Source of the DNA: an uncultured Paracoccaceae bacterium
Lineage (GTDB): Bacteria > Pseudomonadota > Alphaproteobacteria > Rhodobacterales > Rhodobacteraceae
NCBI GenBank assembly: GCA_937920555.1
Contig: CAKZTM010000058.1
Span: 1-58,604 of the forward strand
Length of the DNA stretch: 58,604 bases
Direction of reading: 5' to 3'
Shown here: positions 1 through 6,213 of the stretch, piece by piece
Layout: the number at the start of each line of letters is the position of its first letter
Numbering within the stretch: the stretch's first letter is position 1
Translations under genes and position numbers: made by a program
The notes under the pieces: model-generated
The model's input: only the letters and a program-made list of their open reading frames with translations
What the model was told of the DNA's origin: nothing
Database searches by the model: none

Positions 1-25
1 GGGCATCCTTCGGGTGCCCGAGAAG
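1..25 (+). repeat. Probable fourth copy of the hairpin mini-element, cut by the window edge
   Basis: GGGCATCC-TTC-GGGTGCCC forms a hairpin followed by GAGAAG. It resembles the hairpin plus CCGAGAGGG end of the three copies at 311, 14439 and 14664, but lies in the opposite orientation. On the minus strand it begins exactly where the broken OrfB stops matching the usual IS3 OrfB sequence (after Arg-Thr-Arg-Lys-His-Lys), so it behaves as an insertion. Only one side is visible, so the assignment is tentative. Confidence 0.4.
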
Positions 26-310
26 CTTGTGTTTGCGGGTTCTAACCACGGATATACCGTTTTGACGCATCAAGCGCCCGACACTGCGGTGCCCAACATT
101 CAAACCAATCTCCTTCAGCTCTTCGGTCATTCTGGGCCTGCAATAGCTCCCCAAACTGAGACGGGATTGTTCTTTGATGTGTGCCAACGTGACCAGATCA
201 GATCGCTGCCTGCGGCTGGCTGGGCGGTTGCGGAACGTCCGTAGCCCTCGCGTGCTGACGCCGACAACATCGCATAACCGTTTGGCTGGGAAGTGGCCGC
301 TCTCTTCTTC

Positions 311-348
311 CCCTCTCGGGCTCATGCTGCGCATGACCCTGCCGGGCA
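311..348 (-). repeat. Hairpin mini-element, copy 1 (38 bp) inside transposase orfB
   Basis: On the plus strand the unit starts CCCTCTCGGG, has the core CTCATGC-TGC-GCATGA and ends CCCTGCCGGGCA. It sits between codons that are adjacent in normal OrfB proteins (after the block ending FIH and before EESGHFPAKRL). It introduces a stop codon and, at 38 bp, a frameshift. Its two ends match copies 2 (14439-14476) and 3 (14664-14700) almost base for base, while the hairpin core differs but stays palindromic. Confidence 0.8.
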
Positions 349-373
349 GTGGATAAACCTAAATCTGATTGCT

Positions 374-640
374 TTAGGCCCGCCAAGAACTGGGTGGCCT
401 TTTTTTGATCTCCCTCTCCTCCTTGAGGATACGGTTCTCACGTCGAAGCCGCTCATTCTCTTTGGCCAGGTCTAAATCCTCTTGTGAAACCACGTTCGTG
501 TCTCGATGTGCTGTGATCCATTTGTTCAGCTTCGACATGCCAGCGCCTAGATCGTCAGCCACTTGCTTGCGCGTCAGCCCACTGGTCAGCGCAATACGCA
601 CCGCATCTTGGCGAAATTCGTCCGTTCGTTTCAGTCCCAT
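374..640 (-). CDS. IS3-family transposase OrfA (HTH protein)
   Basis: This 88-residue protein has the OrfA layout of the IS3 family. An N-terminal helix-turn-helix (about residues 1-50, starting MGLKRTDEFRQDAVRIALTSG) is followed by a leucine-zipper-like stretch (about 55-80, LAKENERLRRENRILKEERE). It would bind the IS ends and normally provides the N-terminus of the OrfAB fusion transposase made by -1 frameshifting at the A7G run (400-406). A Shine-Dalgarno AAGGAG lies 7 nt before the ATG and is sequestered in a hairpin. OrfA itself is intact, but its orfB partner is broken, so no active transposase is expected. Confidence 0.85.
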   Translation of the reverse strand: MGLKRTDEFRQDAVRIALTSGLTRKQVADDLGAGMSKLNKWITAHRDTNVVSQEDLDLAKENERLRRENRILKEEREIKKRPPSSWRA

Positions 641-647
641 AGTCAGT

Positions 648-679
648 CTCCTTTGTTGCAGTAAATGCTATCAAAGGAG
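648..679 (-). promoter_or_regulatory. Hairpin that hides the ribosome binding site of orfA
   Basis: CTCCTTTG (672-679, minus strand) is perfectly complementary to CAAAGGAG (648-655), with a 16-nt loop. The second arm contains the AAGGAG Shine-Dalgarno, 7 nt upstream of the orfA ATG at 640. Several insertion sequences use such a hairpin to stop translation of transcripts that read in from outside; that role is inferred here. Confidence 0.55.
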
Positions 680-817
680 CAGCATCAAACTGCGACAGGT
701 CCATGTCTTGGGTCAGTATCTCGCGAGCTATAGTTTCCATATGAACGAACATCTCGATTGGCCATCGAACCAAAAGTTCATAACTTAGTTGGGGTCGGTC
801 CATTTCTCTGGGGGTCA

Positions 818-977
818 ACCCATAAGGCTTTGCTGAGAACTACGCTCCTCAATGGATCTTTTTTGTCAGAGTGCCGTCGGAACCTTTGAAAATCCTACAA
901 GCGCGGTGCTAGTAGCGCCGAAGTCCTTCATATCAGTAGCTGGGAATGCAGCAAGATCACTGCATTCCCCAAATCGC
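818..977. other. Non-coding stretch with a perfect stem-loop
   Basis: Between the IS end and the small gene that stops at 978 I see no gene. GGGAATGCAG (942-951) and CTGCATTCCC (960-969) form a perfect 10-bp stem with an 8-nt loop. It lies just downstream of the minus-strand gene 978-1271, but no T-run follows on that strand, so it may stabilise or process the mRNA rather than act as a classical terminator. Confidence 0.5.
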
Positions 978-1271
978 TTATTTAGCCATGGCGTTTTTGA
1001 TCATGCCGACGACGGCCATTACGATACCGCCACCGACACCGCCTGATGCTACGGAGCCGATAAGCGAACCAATGTCTAGTCCACCGCCCACAGCCGCGTC
1101 AGTCGCCGCTGCTCCACCGCCCAACAGTCCGCCTAACAGCGTGCCGCCCAAACCGCCGCCGACGATCCCGGAAAGCGAGTTGCCAAGCATGCCAAGGTTC
1201 AAGTTTTTCAGCAGGCCACCGGCCGCGTTTCCGCCTACAGCACCTGCAATAAGTTGTATAATAAGTTCCAT
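978..1271 (-). CDS. Small glycine-rich hydrophobic protein of unknown function
   Basis: The start MELIIQLIAGAVGGNAAG is chosen because GAGGGG lies 7 nt before this ATG; a start nine codons upstream is open but lacks a ribosome binding site. The product is 97 residues, mostly Gly, Ala, Leu, Ile and Val, with repeated GGG/GGL patterns and two hydrophobic stretches at the ends (about residues 2-15 and 75-95). It is probably a membrane-associated or self-associating protein. I recognise similar short hypothetical proteins in proteobacteria but no defined function. It lies downstream of smpB on the same strand with a 100-bp gap. Confidence 0.7.
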   Translation of the reverse strand: MELIIQLIAGAVGGNAAGGLLKNLNLGMLGNSLSGIVGGGLGGTLLGGLLGGGAAATDAAVGGGLDIGSLIGSVASGGVGGGIVMAVVGMIKNAMAK

Positions 1272-1373
1272 CAGTTTCCCCTCTTTTTGTGGCACCACGT
1301 TTTGTGACGCATGGGCTGTCTAAGGCTAAATTGACGCAAAGGTAAGGGGAATTATTACTGGGGTTTCCCGCTT

Positions 1374-1850
1374 CTATCCATGATCACGCATCAAACGCGA
1401 CTTTTGACGGTCCCAATCTCGCTTCTTCTCTGTTTGACGTTTGTCGGAAATATTTTTGCCTTTTCCCAGCCCGATCAAAAGCTTCACGCGGCCCTTATCG
1501 TTGAAATACATCTTCAGCGGCACAAGCGTCATACCCTTTTGGCCCACCGCTCGCCACAACCGCGATATTTCCCGTTTTGAGGCCAACAGCTTGCGTCTGC
1601 GCCGCTCCAGATGTGTGAAAATATTGGCTTGCTCATAAGGGGCCACATAGGAGTTGACGAGCCAAAGCTCGGCATCCTTAACCTCTGCATAACTCTCCGC
1701 GATATTGGTTTGCCCAACACGCATGGATTTCACCTCCGACCCCTCAAGCATAATACCACACTCAATAGTATCGAGGATCTCATAATTGTAGCGGGCGCGA
1801 CGGTTGTCCGCGATCATCTTGTTGTTGGGATCGGATTTCTTGTTGGTCAT
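1374..1850 (-). CDS. smpB: SsrA-binding protein SmpB
   Basis: SmpB binds tmRNA and delivers it to stalled ribosomes during trans-translation in the cytoplasm. The 158-residue product has the usual length and conserved blocks: [20 protein letters not shown] near the start, [21 protein letters not shown], the [19 protein letters not shown] block, and the basic C-terminal tail [21 protein letters not shown]. In many alphaproteobacteria smpB lies directly after dapA. Here the two are separated by about 1.06 kb holding a RAYT gene on the opposite strand, so smpB probably needs its own promoter. No strong Shine-Dalgarno is visible before the ATG. Confidence 0.97.
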   Translation of the reverse strand: MTNKKSDPNNKMIADNRRARYNYEILDTIECGIMLEGSEVKSMRVGQTNIAESYAEVKDAELWLVNSYVAPYEQANIFTHLERRRRKLLASKREISRLWRAVGQKGMTLVPLKMYFNDKGRVKLLIGLGKGKNISDKRQTEKKRDWDRQKSRLMRDHG

Positions 1851-1965
1851 ACCGTATCATGTAAGCGCGGATGCAATCCGTGTAAACACGGGGCATCCTG
1901 TCGATATGCTCAATCTGTACGGCCCCTGCCTCGTTTATGCGGGCTGCTGTCAAGTGGCCAGAAGA

Positions 1966-2121
1966 TCAAGCGAGCGGATATCGCGTCACGCGGCTGGAGT
2001 TCCACATTTGGGAGCTGAGCGGTGGTCCGTGTAGAAGTTCGAGCAGGTCACCAAAGCGTTTATGGCGCACCGCCATGGCGCGTTTTGTGCTTCTGGGTGG
2101 TCCCGATTGCGATAATGTCAT
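1966..2121 (-). CDS. Possible 51-residue hypothetical protein
   Basis: An ATG at 2121 is preceded by AGAGGAG at good spacing and opens 51 codons rich in Arg, Ser and Leu (MTLSQSGPPRSTKRAMAV...). The Shine-Dalgarno lies in the stem-loop 2123-2149. I do not recognise the product. It may be a chance ORF or a remnant of a gene disrupted when the dapA-smpB interval was expanded. Confidence 0.3.
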   Translation of the reverse strand: MTLSQSGPPRSTKRAMAVRHKRFGDLLELLHGPPLSSQMWNSSRVTRYPLA

Positions 2122-2122
2122 G

Positions 2123-2149
2123 AATTTTCTCCTCTTTTGGAGAGAAATT
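2123..2149 (-). promoter_or_regulatory. Stem-loop covering a GAGGAG Shine-Dalgarno
   Basis: AATTTTCTCC (2123-2132) and GGAGAGAAATT (2139-2149) pair with a single bulge around a 6-nt loop. On the minus strand the downstream arm contains the GAGGAG in front of the small ORF 1966-2121. It could block translation, or be an unrelated palindrome. Confidence 0.35.
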
Positions 2150-2227
2150 GTGCAAAAATATTTTGACGGGGTTCGCCCGCTTAGAGAGCGCCATTTCACC
2201 TAACGTTAACTAGAATCGCGCCATCGC

Positions 2228-2731
2228 ATGAGGATGCCCGACTATAGACGCATCCGATATCCTGGGGTCTCGATTTTCTTCACGGTTTGTTTGGAAGAAG
2301 ATGGGTCCAATCTTTTGATCCGCGAAATCGACGCGCTAAGATGTGCGTTTCGATCAACTATGGTGGAACGACCTTTTCTGATTGATGCCATTGTAGTCTT
2401 GCCGGATCACTTGCACACAGTTTGGACCTTGCCGCTGGGGGATAGCGACTACTCAACTCGATGGGCGGTGATCAAGTCGCGATTTACACAAGCACTTCCA
2501 CCGGTTCACGATAAACGCCCAAGCCAGATCAAACGCAGTGACGCTGGCATCTGGCAAAGGCAGTACTGGGAGCATCGCATCAAAGATGTAGCAGATTTTG
2601 TGCTGCATAAGGACTATTGCCTGACCGATCCGGTGCGACATGGCCTTGTAAAGCGGCCCGAGGAATGGCAACACTCTTCCATCCACAGAGACATTGATCG
2701 GCTAAGGCAGGGCTTTCTCGCCGCGGGATAG
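2228..2731 (+). CDS. REP-associated tyrosine transposase (RAYT, Y1_Tnp family)
   Basis: The 167-residue protein has the hallmarks of the Y1/HUH transposases associated with short palindromes. The metal-binding HxH is H61-L62-H63 in LPDHLHTVW, the IWQRQYWEHRIKD block (about 108-120) follows, and the catalytic tyrosine is probably Y130 in HKDYCLTDPVRHGLV. The family cuts single-stranded DNA at hairpin-bearing sequences, and many members are domesticated single-copy genes linked to REP repeats. It sits between dapA and smpB on the opposite strand, with no strong Shine-Dalgarno. A short inverted repeat around GATGTATTTAAACACATC lies just downstream (about 2730-2748). No clear REP copies flank the gene. 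Confidence 0.85.
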   Translation: MRMPDYRRIRYPGVSIFFTVCLEEDGSNLLIREIDALRCAFRSTMVERPFLIDAIVVLPDHLHTVWTLPLGDSDYSTRWAVIKSRFTQALPPVHDKRPSQIKRSDAGIWQRQYWEHRIKDVADFVLHKDYCLTDPVRHGLVKRPEEWQHSSIHRDIDRLRQGFLAAG

Positions 2732-2914
2732 GATGTATTTAAACACATCTCACAAGAGTATTACCCGCGTATTCGATGAACGTTCTTGTGGATTATCACG
2801 ACTTAGATGCGCCCCTTATAAACACTGCGATACAATCAAACATCTGGCGGATCACTTCTAACCTAGAGTATTGGGCTCATTCCAAGTGCGGATGAGCGTG
2901 ACACGGGGCTGAAC

Positions 2915-3790
2915 CTAGTTTGTTAGGCCGGCATGTCGCATAGCGACATCCATTTGCTCCTTGGTTTCCGGCAAAAGGCCAGTCAACGGTGAGCGGACAG
3001 CATCGTCACATTTTCCAAGCACCTTTAATCCATACTTTGCGCCGACCAGACCCGGCTCCAAAAAGATCGCCGTGTGAAGCGGCATCAGTCGATCTTGCAT
3101 CTCCAGAGCTTTTGCAAAGTCTCCAGAATTGAGGGCTTCCTGAAACTCAGAACACAGGCGTGGCGCGACATTTGCGGTGACCGAGATACAGCCCAAGCCG
3201 CCATGAGCAGCATGACCGAGCGCTGAGCCATCTTCGCCGGTGAGTTGTAAGAAATCCTTGCCACATGTTTCTCGTTGTAAAGATACCCTCGCGATGTCGC
3301 CAGTGGCATCCTTAACCCCAATAATGCGAGGCAGCTTTGATAGCTCCCCCATGGTCACAGGTGTCATGTCAATCACAGAGCGCCCTGGAATGTTGTAAAT
3401 GATGATCGGTAGATTGCAGCAATCATGCAGCGCTTTGTAATGGGCGATCAGGCCGCGCTGGGTTGGCTTGTTATAATAGGGTGTAACCACCAGCGCCGCC
3501 GCAGCGCCAACATTTTCAGCGAACTTCATAAGGTCTATGCTCTCGGCGGTGTTGTTTGATCCTGCGCCTGCAATCACCGGCACTCTGCCTGCAGCCTGCT
3601 CGACAACGATGCTGATCACCTCACGATGCTCCTCGTGGCTAAGCGTTGGTGATTCGCCTGTCGTTCCCACTGCAACAAGACCATGAGAGCCTTCCGAGAT
3701 CTGCCAGTCCACAAGGCTTTTCAGCGCCGTTTTGTCCAACACGCCATTCTTGAACGGCGTGACAAGAGCAGGCATTGAACCTCTGAACAT
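2915..3790 (-). CDS. dapA: 4-hydroxy-tetrahydrodipicolinate synthase DapA
   Basis: DapA condenses pyruvate with aspartate semialdehyde, the first committed step of lysine and meso-diaminopimelate synthesis, in the cytoplasm. The 291-residue TIM barrel has the family length. Visible signatures are GTTGES at about 42-47, the catalytic tyrosine in IIYNIPGRS (Y132) and the Schiff-base lysine in GVKDATGD (K160). The start [13 protein letters not shown] matches the family N-terminus and follows an AGAAAG ribosome-binding sequence. smpB, the usual downstream neighbour, has been separated from it. DapC (28467-29642) acts later in the same pathway. Confidence 0.97.
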   Translation of the reverse strand: MFRGSMPALVTPFKNGVLDKTALKSLVDWQISEGSHGLVAVGTTGESPTLSHEEHREVISIVVEQAAGRVPVIAGAGSNNTAESIDLMKFAENVGAAAALVVTPYYNKPTQRGLIAHYKALHDCCNLPIIIYNIPGRSVIDMTPVTMGELSKLPRIIGVKDATGDIARVSLQRETCGKDFLQLTGEDGSALGHAAHGGLGCISVTANVAPRLCSEFQEALNSGDFAKALEMQDRLMPLHTAIFLEPGLVGAKYGLKVLGKCDDAVRSPLTGLLPETKEQMDVAMRHAGLTN

Positions 3791-4219
3791 GTTCTTTCTC
3801 CGAATAGTAAAAAGAGCACGGACCTACGGTGCTCTGACTGCGAAACAATAGCTTCGAACATCTAGGCAAGCAAGTCGTCACTCTTTGGTATTTCATCAAA
3901 ATTCACGCCTTAGGCTTACCTGAATATCGATGCTTGTGGGCTGTTGGGAACGTAACGGCAGTATTCCCTTCGGCGCGTCTCAAGAAAACCCAATGTCTCA
4001 TGGGGCGATGTCTTGCCTGCGTTTTTGCAGTTCGAGCGAACCGGACTAAATGCAGGCCGTCGTTTTTGAGACGTGTGACTGTTTTTCGTGTGACGTCTTG
4101 GACGCCCCCCGTGATCTTGCGCAATTTCAAGGCGTCGAAAGCCGTGGGCATAGTCATCCAACTCAAGACCTTTAGCGAAGAGCTCTTCGTTCGCCTTGAT
4201 TGGTGGTGGAGTAGCCCCC
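3791..4219. other. Intergenic region without a recognisable gene
   Basis: Overlapping open frames exist on both strands (for example about 3903-4236), but none has a recognisable domain or a convincing ribosome binding site. The stretch may be remnant DNA that came with the truncated IS3 end starting at 4220. The dapA promoter should lie near 3791-3900. Confidence 0.5.
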
Positions 4220-4458
4220 TGAAAGTGGTCCACCAACTGGGGTAGATTGCCCCGTAAATTGGAGGAACAGCGATGGCTGAAAAACGAGAAAAGCCCGAAG
4301 AGATTGTATCGAAGCTTCGGCAGGTTGAAGTTCTACAAGGACAAGGTGCGACGATTGCGGAGGCTGTGCACCAGATTTTCCGCGACGTTGCAGCCAAACC
4401 GATAGGAGGGATACTAAGCCGCAGTTGTATGCTTAGTAAATGTCCTGGGAGAAAATAA
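4220..4458 (+). mobile_element. Truncated left end of an IS3-family element
   Basis: TGAAAGTGGTCCACC at 4220, followed by an AACTGGGGTAGATTGCCCC stretch, resembles the left terminal repeat and leader of an IS3-family element, and the start of its orfA follows at 4273. No orfB and no right end are present. The similarity stops at about 4380. Downstream, ACTAAGC (4412-4418 region) pairs with GCTTAGT to form a small hairpin before the MetE-like gene. Confidence 0.6.
4273..4458 (+). pseudogene. IS3-family OrfA, truncated after about 36 codons
   Basis: MAEKREKPEEIVSKLRQVEV followed by LQGQGATIAEAVHQI is the N-terminal helix-turn-helix of a common rhizobial/rhodobacterial IS3 OrfA. A GGAGG-like Shine-Dalgarno precedes it. 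After about residue 36 the sequence no longer matches the family (expected continuation: the TEQTYYRWRKQYGGM region), and the frame runs into an unrelated tail. It is a solo fragment without transposase function. Confidence 0.75.
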
Positions 4459-4538
4459 TTCGTGATTGAGCAGAAGTATATTTATGCACAGAGTGACTCC
4501 TAAACCGGAAGTTACGAAGTCGACCGACCTTATAGTGT

Positions 4539-5663
4539 TTACGATCGTGAGAGGGCAGCGCCGGTCGCCAGAGCATTCAGTTTGGCATATGCGATCTCGG
4601 GATCAACGGCACCATACCCCGCGAAGGTACCAAAGCCACAATCTGAGCCAGCGATCACTCTATCTTCACCGACAATAGAGGTGAAACGCTCAATACGCTG
4701 TGCTACCACCTCGGGGTGTTCGACGAAGTTAGTTGTAGTATCGACTACACCTGGAACAAGCACTTTACCGTCCGGTATCTCTGATTTGCGATCTCGAAAA
4801 ACCGTCCATTCGTGAGCGTGGCGCGGATTTGATGTCTCAAACAAAACATATCGGGCTTTGGCTGACATAAGAGTTGTGAACATCGTATCCATATCTATGT
4901 CGCATACATGCGGACCTTCATAATTACCCCAACAAATGTGAATACGGACCTTCTCTTCCGGCACACCCTGAAGCGCATGGTTGAGTGCTTCCACATGAGA
5001 GGCTGCAACCTTCACGAATTCCGCGTCAGATAAGTCTTGAAACAACATATGTCGCGACAGAGCCAAATCGGGACAATCAAGCTGCAAATCCAGTCCAGAA
5101 CTTACGATAGTTTCGTATTCCTCTTTCATGGCTTCAGCCAGAGCTGCCAAATACGCCTCGCGAGTTTTGTAATACTCATTTTGCAAAAAAAGCGAGATCA
5201 CGCCCGGAGATGCGGCATTCATAAAGCCCCGCTCAACGCCGTGAGCCGCCATACCGGCTTTCAAGTTAGAGATATCCTTTCCTAATTCCCCCTGATCTTT
5301 CGACCGAACTTCGCCCGTGCACATCGGGCGCGCATACTGAGGTGTACCTCCCTCGTCGGCCAGTCGTTTTAGAAAAGACGGGAACAACTTTAAGTCACCG
5401 GGCGCCTTGCGCGGGCTATCGCCAGAAAACCCAGTGTAGCGGTCCTTCACGTAAGTGGCATAGCTGATCTTGGATGTTTCTCCGTCTGACACGATATCAA
5501 TTCCCGCTTCAACCTGCCTGCCAACCGTCTCAGCTACGGCGGCGGTCATGTGGGAGTCAAAATCAGCTTGTATGTAGGTTTTCTCTTTCTCTCGGGCGAA
5601 GATGTAATCAACTGTTTCTTGTGTGCGCGGTAACGAGCCTACATGCGTGGTCAAAACGGTCAT
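4539..5663 (-). CDS. Stand-alone cobalamin-independent methionine synthase (MetE C-terminal domain) family protein
   Basis: The 374-residue protein is about half the length of full MetE and corresponds to its C-terminal zinc-binding barrel. All four zinc ligands of the family are present: H242 and C244 in IHICWGN, E276 in LFETSNPRH and C342 in GSDCGFG. The N-terminus TTHVGSLPRT is also typical. It probably transfers a methyl group to homocysteine or a related thiol, but the methyl donor of these short proteins differs between subfamilies and cannot be read from sequence. The start MTVLTTHVG is chosen because GGAAA precedes it; an upstream in-frame start adds 11 residues and lacks a site. It is a single-gene unit. 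Confidence 0.85.
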   Translation of the reverse strand: MTVLTTHVGSLPRTQETVDYIFAREKEKTYIQADFDSHMTAAVAETVGRQVEAGIDIVSDGETSKISYATYVKDRYTGFSGDSPRKAPGDLKLFPSFLKRLADEGGTPQYARPMCTGEVRSKDQGELGKDISNLKAGMAAHGVERGFMNAASPGVISLFLQNEYYKTREAYLAALAEAMKEEYETIVSSGLDLQLDCPDLALSRHMLFQDLSDAEFVKVAASHVEALNHALQGVPEEKVRIHICWGNYEGPHVCDIDMDTMFTTLMSAKARYVLFETSNPRHAHEWTVFRDRKSEIPDGKVLVPGVVDTTTNFVEHPEVVAQRIERFTSIVGEDRVIAGSDCGFGTFAGYGAVDPEIAYAKLNALATGAALSRS

Positions 5664-6213
5664 TTTATTTTCCTTTCGTTTCGGCAAGTGGCGCAAGACA
5701 AAATCTGGCGGCTAGAAGGTTGGCTCGTCCGCAAGTTCGCTACATCCCGAAACTCTTGAGTACATAATAGCCTTGCAAACCGAACATTATGGCTTTCATT
5801 TCTGACTTTACGTCTGGCATTAGACTATCCGTTAGCCCAGCACTGTGCAATCGTATGCAGCGGGCGGGTCGATAACCGCAAATGCAATGGGCGTCAGCGC
5901 CCTTAAGCAGGTAGTCAGTTGGGATCGTTTGCCGGCAGCGCACTGTTTGATGTGATCACATACCCCGTTTGGAAACCTAGAACTGAACCAGGCTTGTTTG
6001 GATGTTTGGCAGAACCAGAAGGTTATCGAACTCCAAACTCTAGACACACATATGGCCCAACCATATACTTTCAGATCAAAAAATACGCAAAAATTGAAAT
6101 ACCAGCATGTTTTTGTATAGACCATTGTCAAAAAGATATTGGCACCGTTCGGTGCACTTGCGCCACGATAAGGTTCGGGTTGCAAATTCAACCGTGATTT
6201 CAGGGAGGAAAAC
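5664..6213. other. Divergent intergenic region: promoters of the MetE-like gene and the polyol operon
   Basis: No gene is supported in these 550 bp. Toward smoE there is a TGTGATCACA palindrome (5951-5960) and several TTTGGA repeats (about 5967, 5997, 6005) that could be binding sites for the operon's AraC regulator. A weak promoter-like pair, TTGTAT and ATATTG with 17-bp spacing, lies around 6113-6141. GGGCGTCAGCGCCC near 5889-5902 is a short hairpin. I saw no known methionine or SAM riboswitch before the MetE-like gene. Confidence 0.45.
5951..5960. promoter_or_regulatory. Single TGTGATCACA palindrome upstream of the polyol operon
   Basis: An exact copy of the 10-bp palindrome found in pairs before sucC and sdhC lies 254 bp upstream of the smoE ATG. 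No second copy is present 21 bp to either side. It may be a lone operator of the same regulator or a chance match. Confidence 0.35.

Larger units (their letters stand above)
1..400 (-). pseudogene. IS3-family transposase OrfB, N-terminal part, broken
   Basis: Read on the minus strand, the sequence encodes recognisable IS3 OrfB blocks in different frames. KATQFLAG follows the A7G slippery run. After a one-base deletion near 375-385 and a 38-bp hairpin insertion at 311-348 comes HFPAKRLCDVVGVSTRGL, then RRQRSDLVTLAHIKEQSRLS, then EIGLNVGHRSVGRLMRQNG, up to about position 26. The match then ends in another hairpin sequence. The catalytic DDE region would lie outside the window. The gene cannot make a complete transposase. 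Confidence 0.8.
1..817 (-). mobile_element. Right-hand part of an IS3-family insertion sequence, left end outside window
   Basis: An IS3-family element lies on the minus strand and continues beyond the window start. Its outer end is the sequence ending GGGGGTCA at 817, which on the minus strand reads TGACCCCCAGAG and resembles an IS terminal repeat. It holds an orfA (374-640) and a broken orfB (400 to below 1). A run of seven T at 400-406 gives the minus strand an A7G string at the orfA/orfB junction, a typical place for the -1 programmed frameshift of this family. The left terminal repeat and target duplication cannot be checked. The element looks dead because orfB carries a small deletion and hairpin insertions. 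Confidence 0.85.
1851..2227. other. Intergenic region between smpB and the RAYT gene
   Basis: This stretch holds one possible 51-codon minus-strand ORF (1966-2121) and a stem-loop at 2123-2149. I looked for a tmRNA gene because of smpB and saw no tRNA-like acceptor or T-arm. Promoters for smpB (minus) and the RAYT (plus) should lie here, but I cannot place them with confidence. Confidence 0.5.

Noticed and set aside
1851-2227. Possible tmRNA (ssrA) next to smpB
   Set aside because: A GTTCGAG string is present near 2036, but no complementary T-stem, acceptor stem or tag reading frame could be found.
3903-4397. Overlapping 100-165 codon ORFs on both strands in the dapA/MetE-like intergenic region
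   Set aside because: No recognisable domain, no ribosome binding site, and they run through the IS3 terminal repeat; no evidence of coding.
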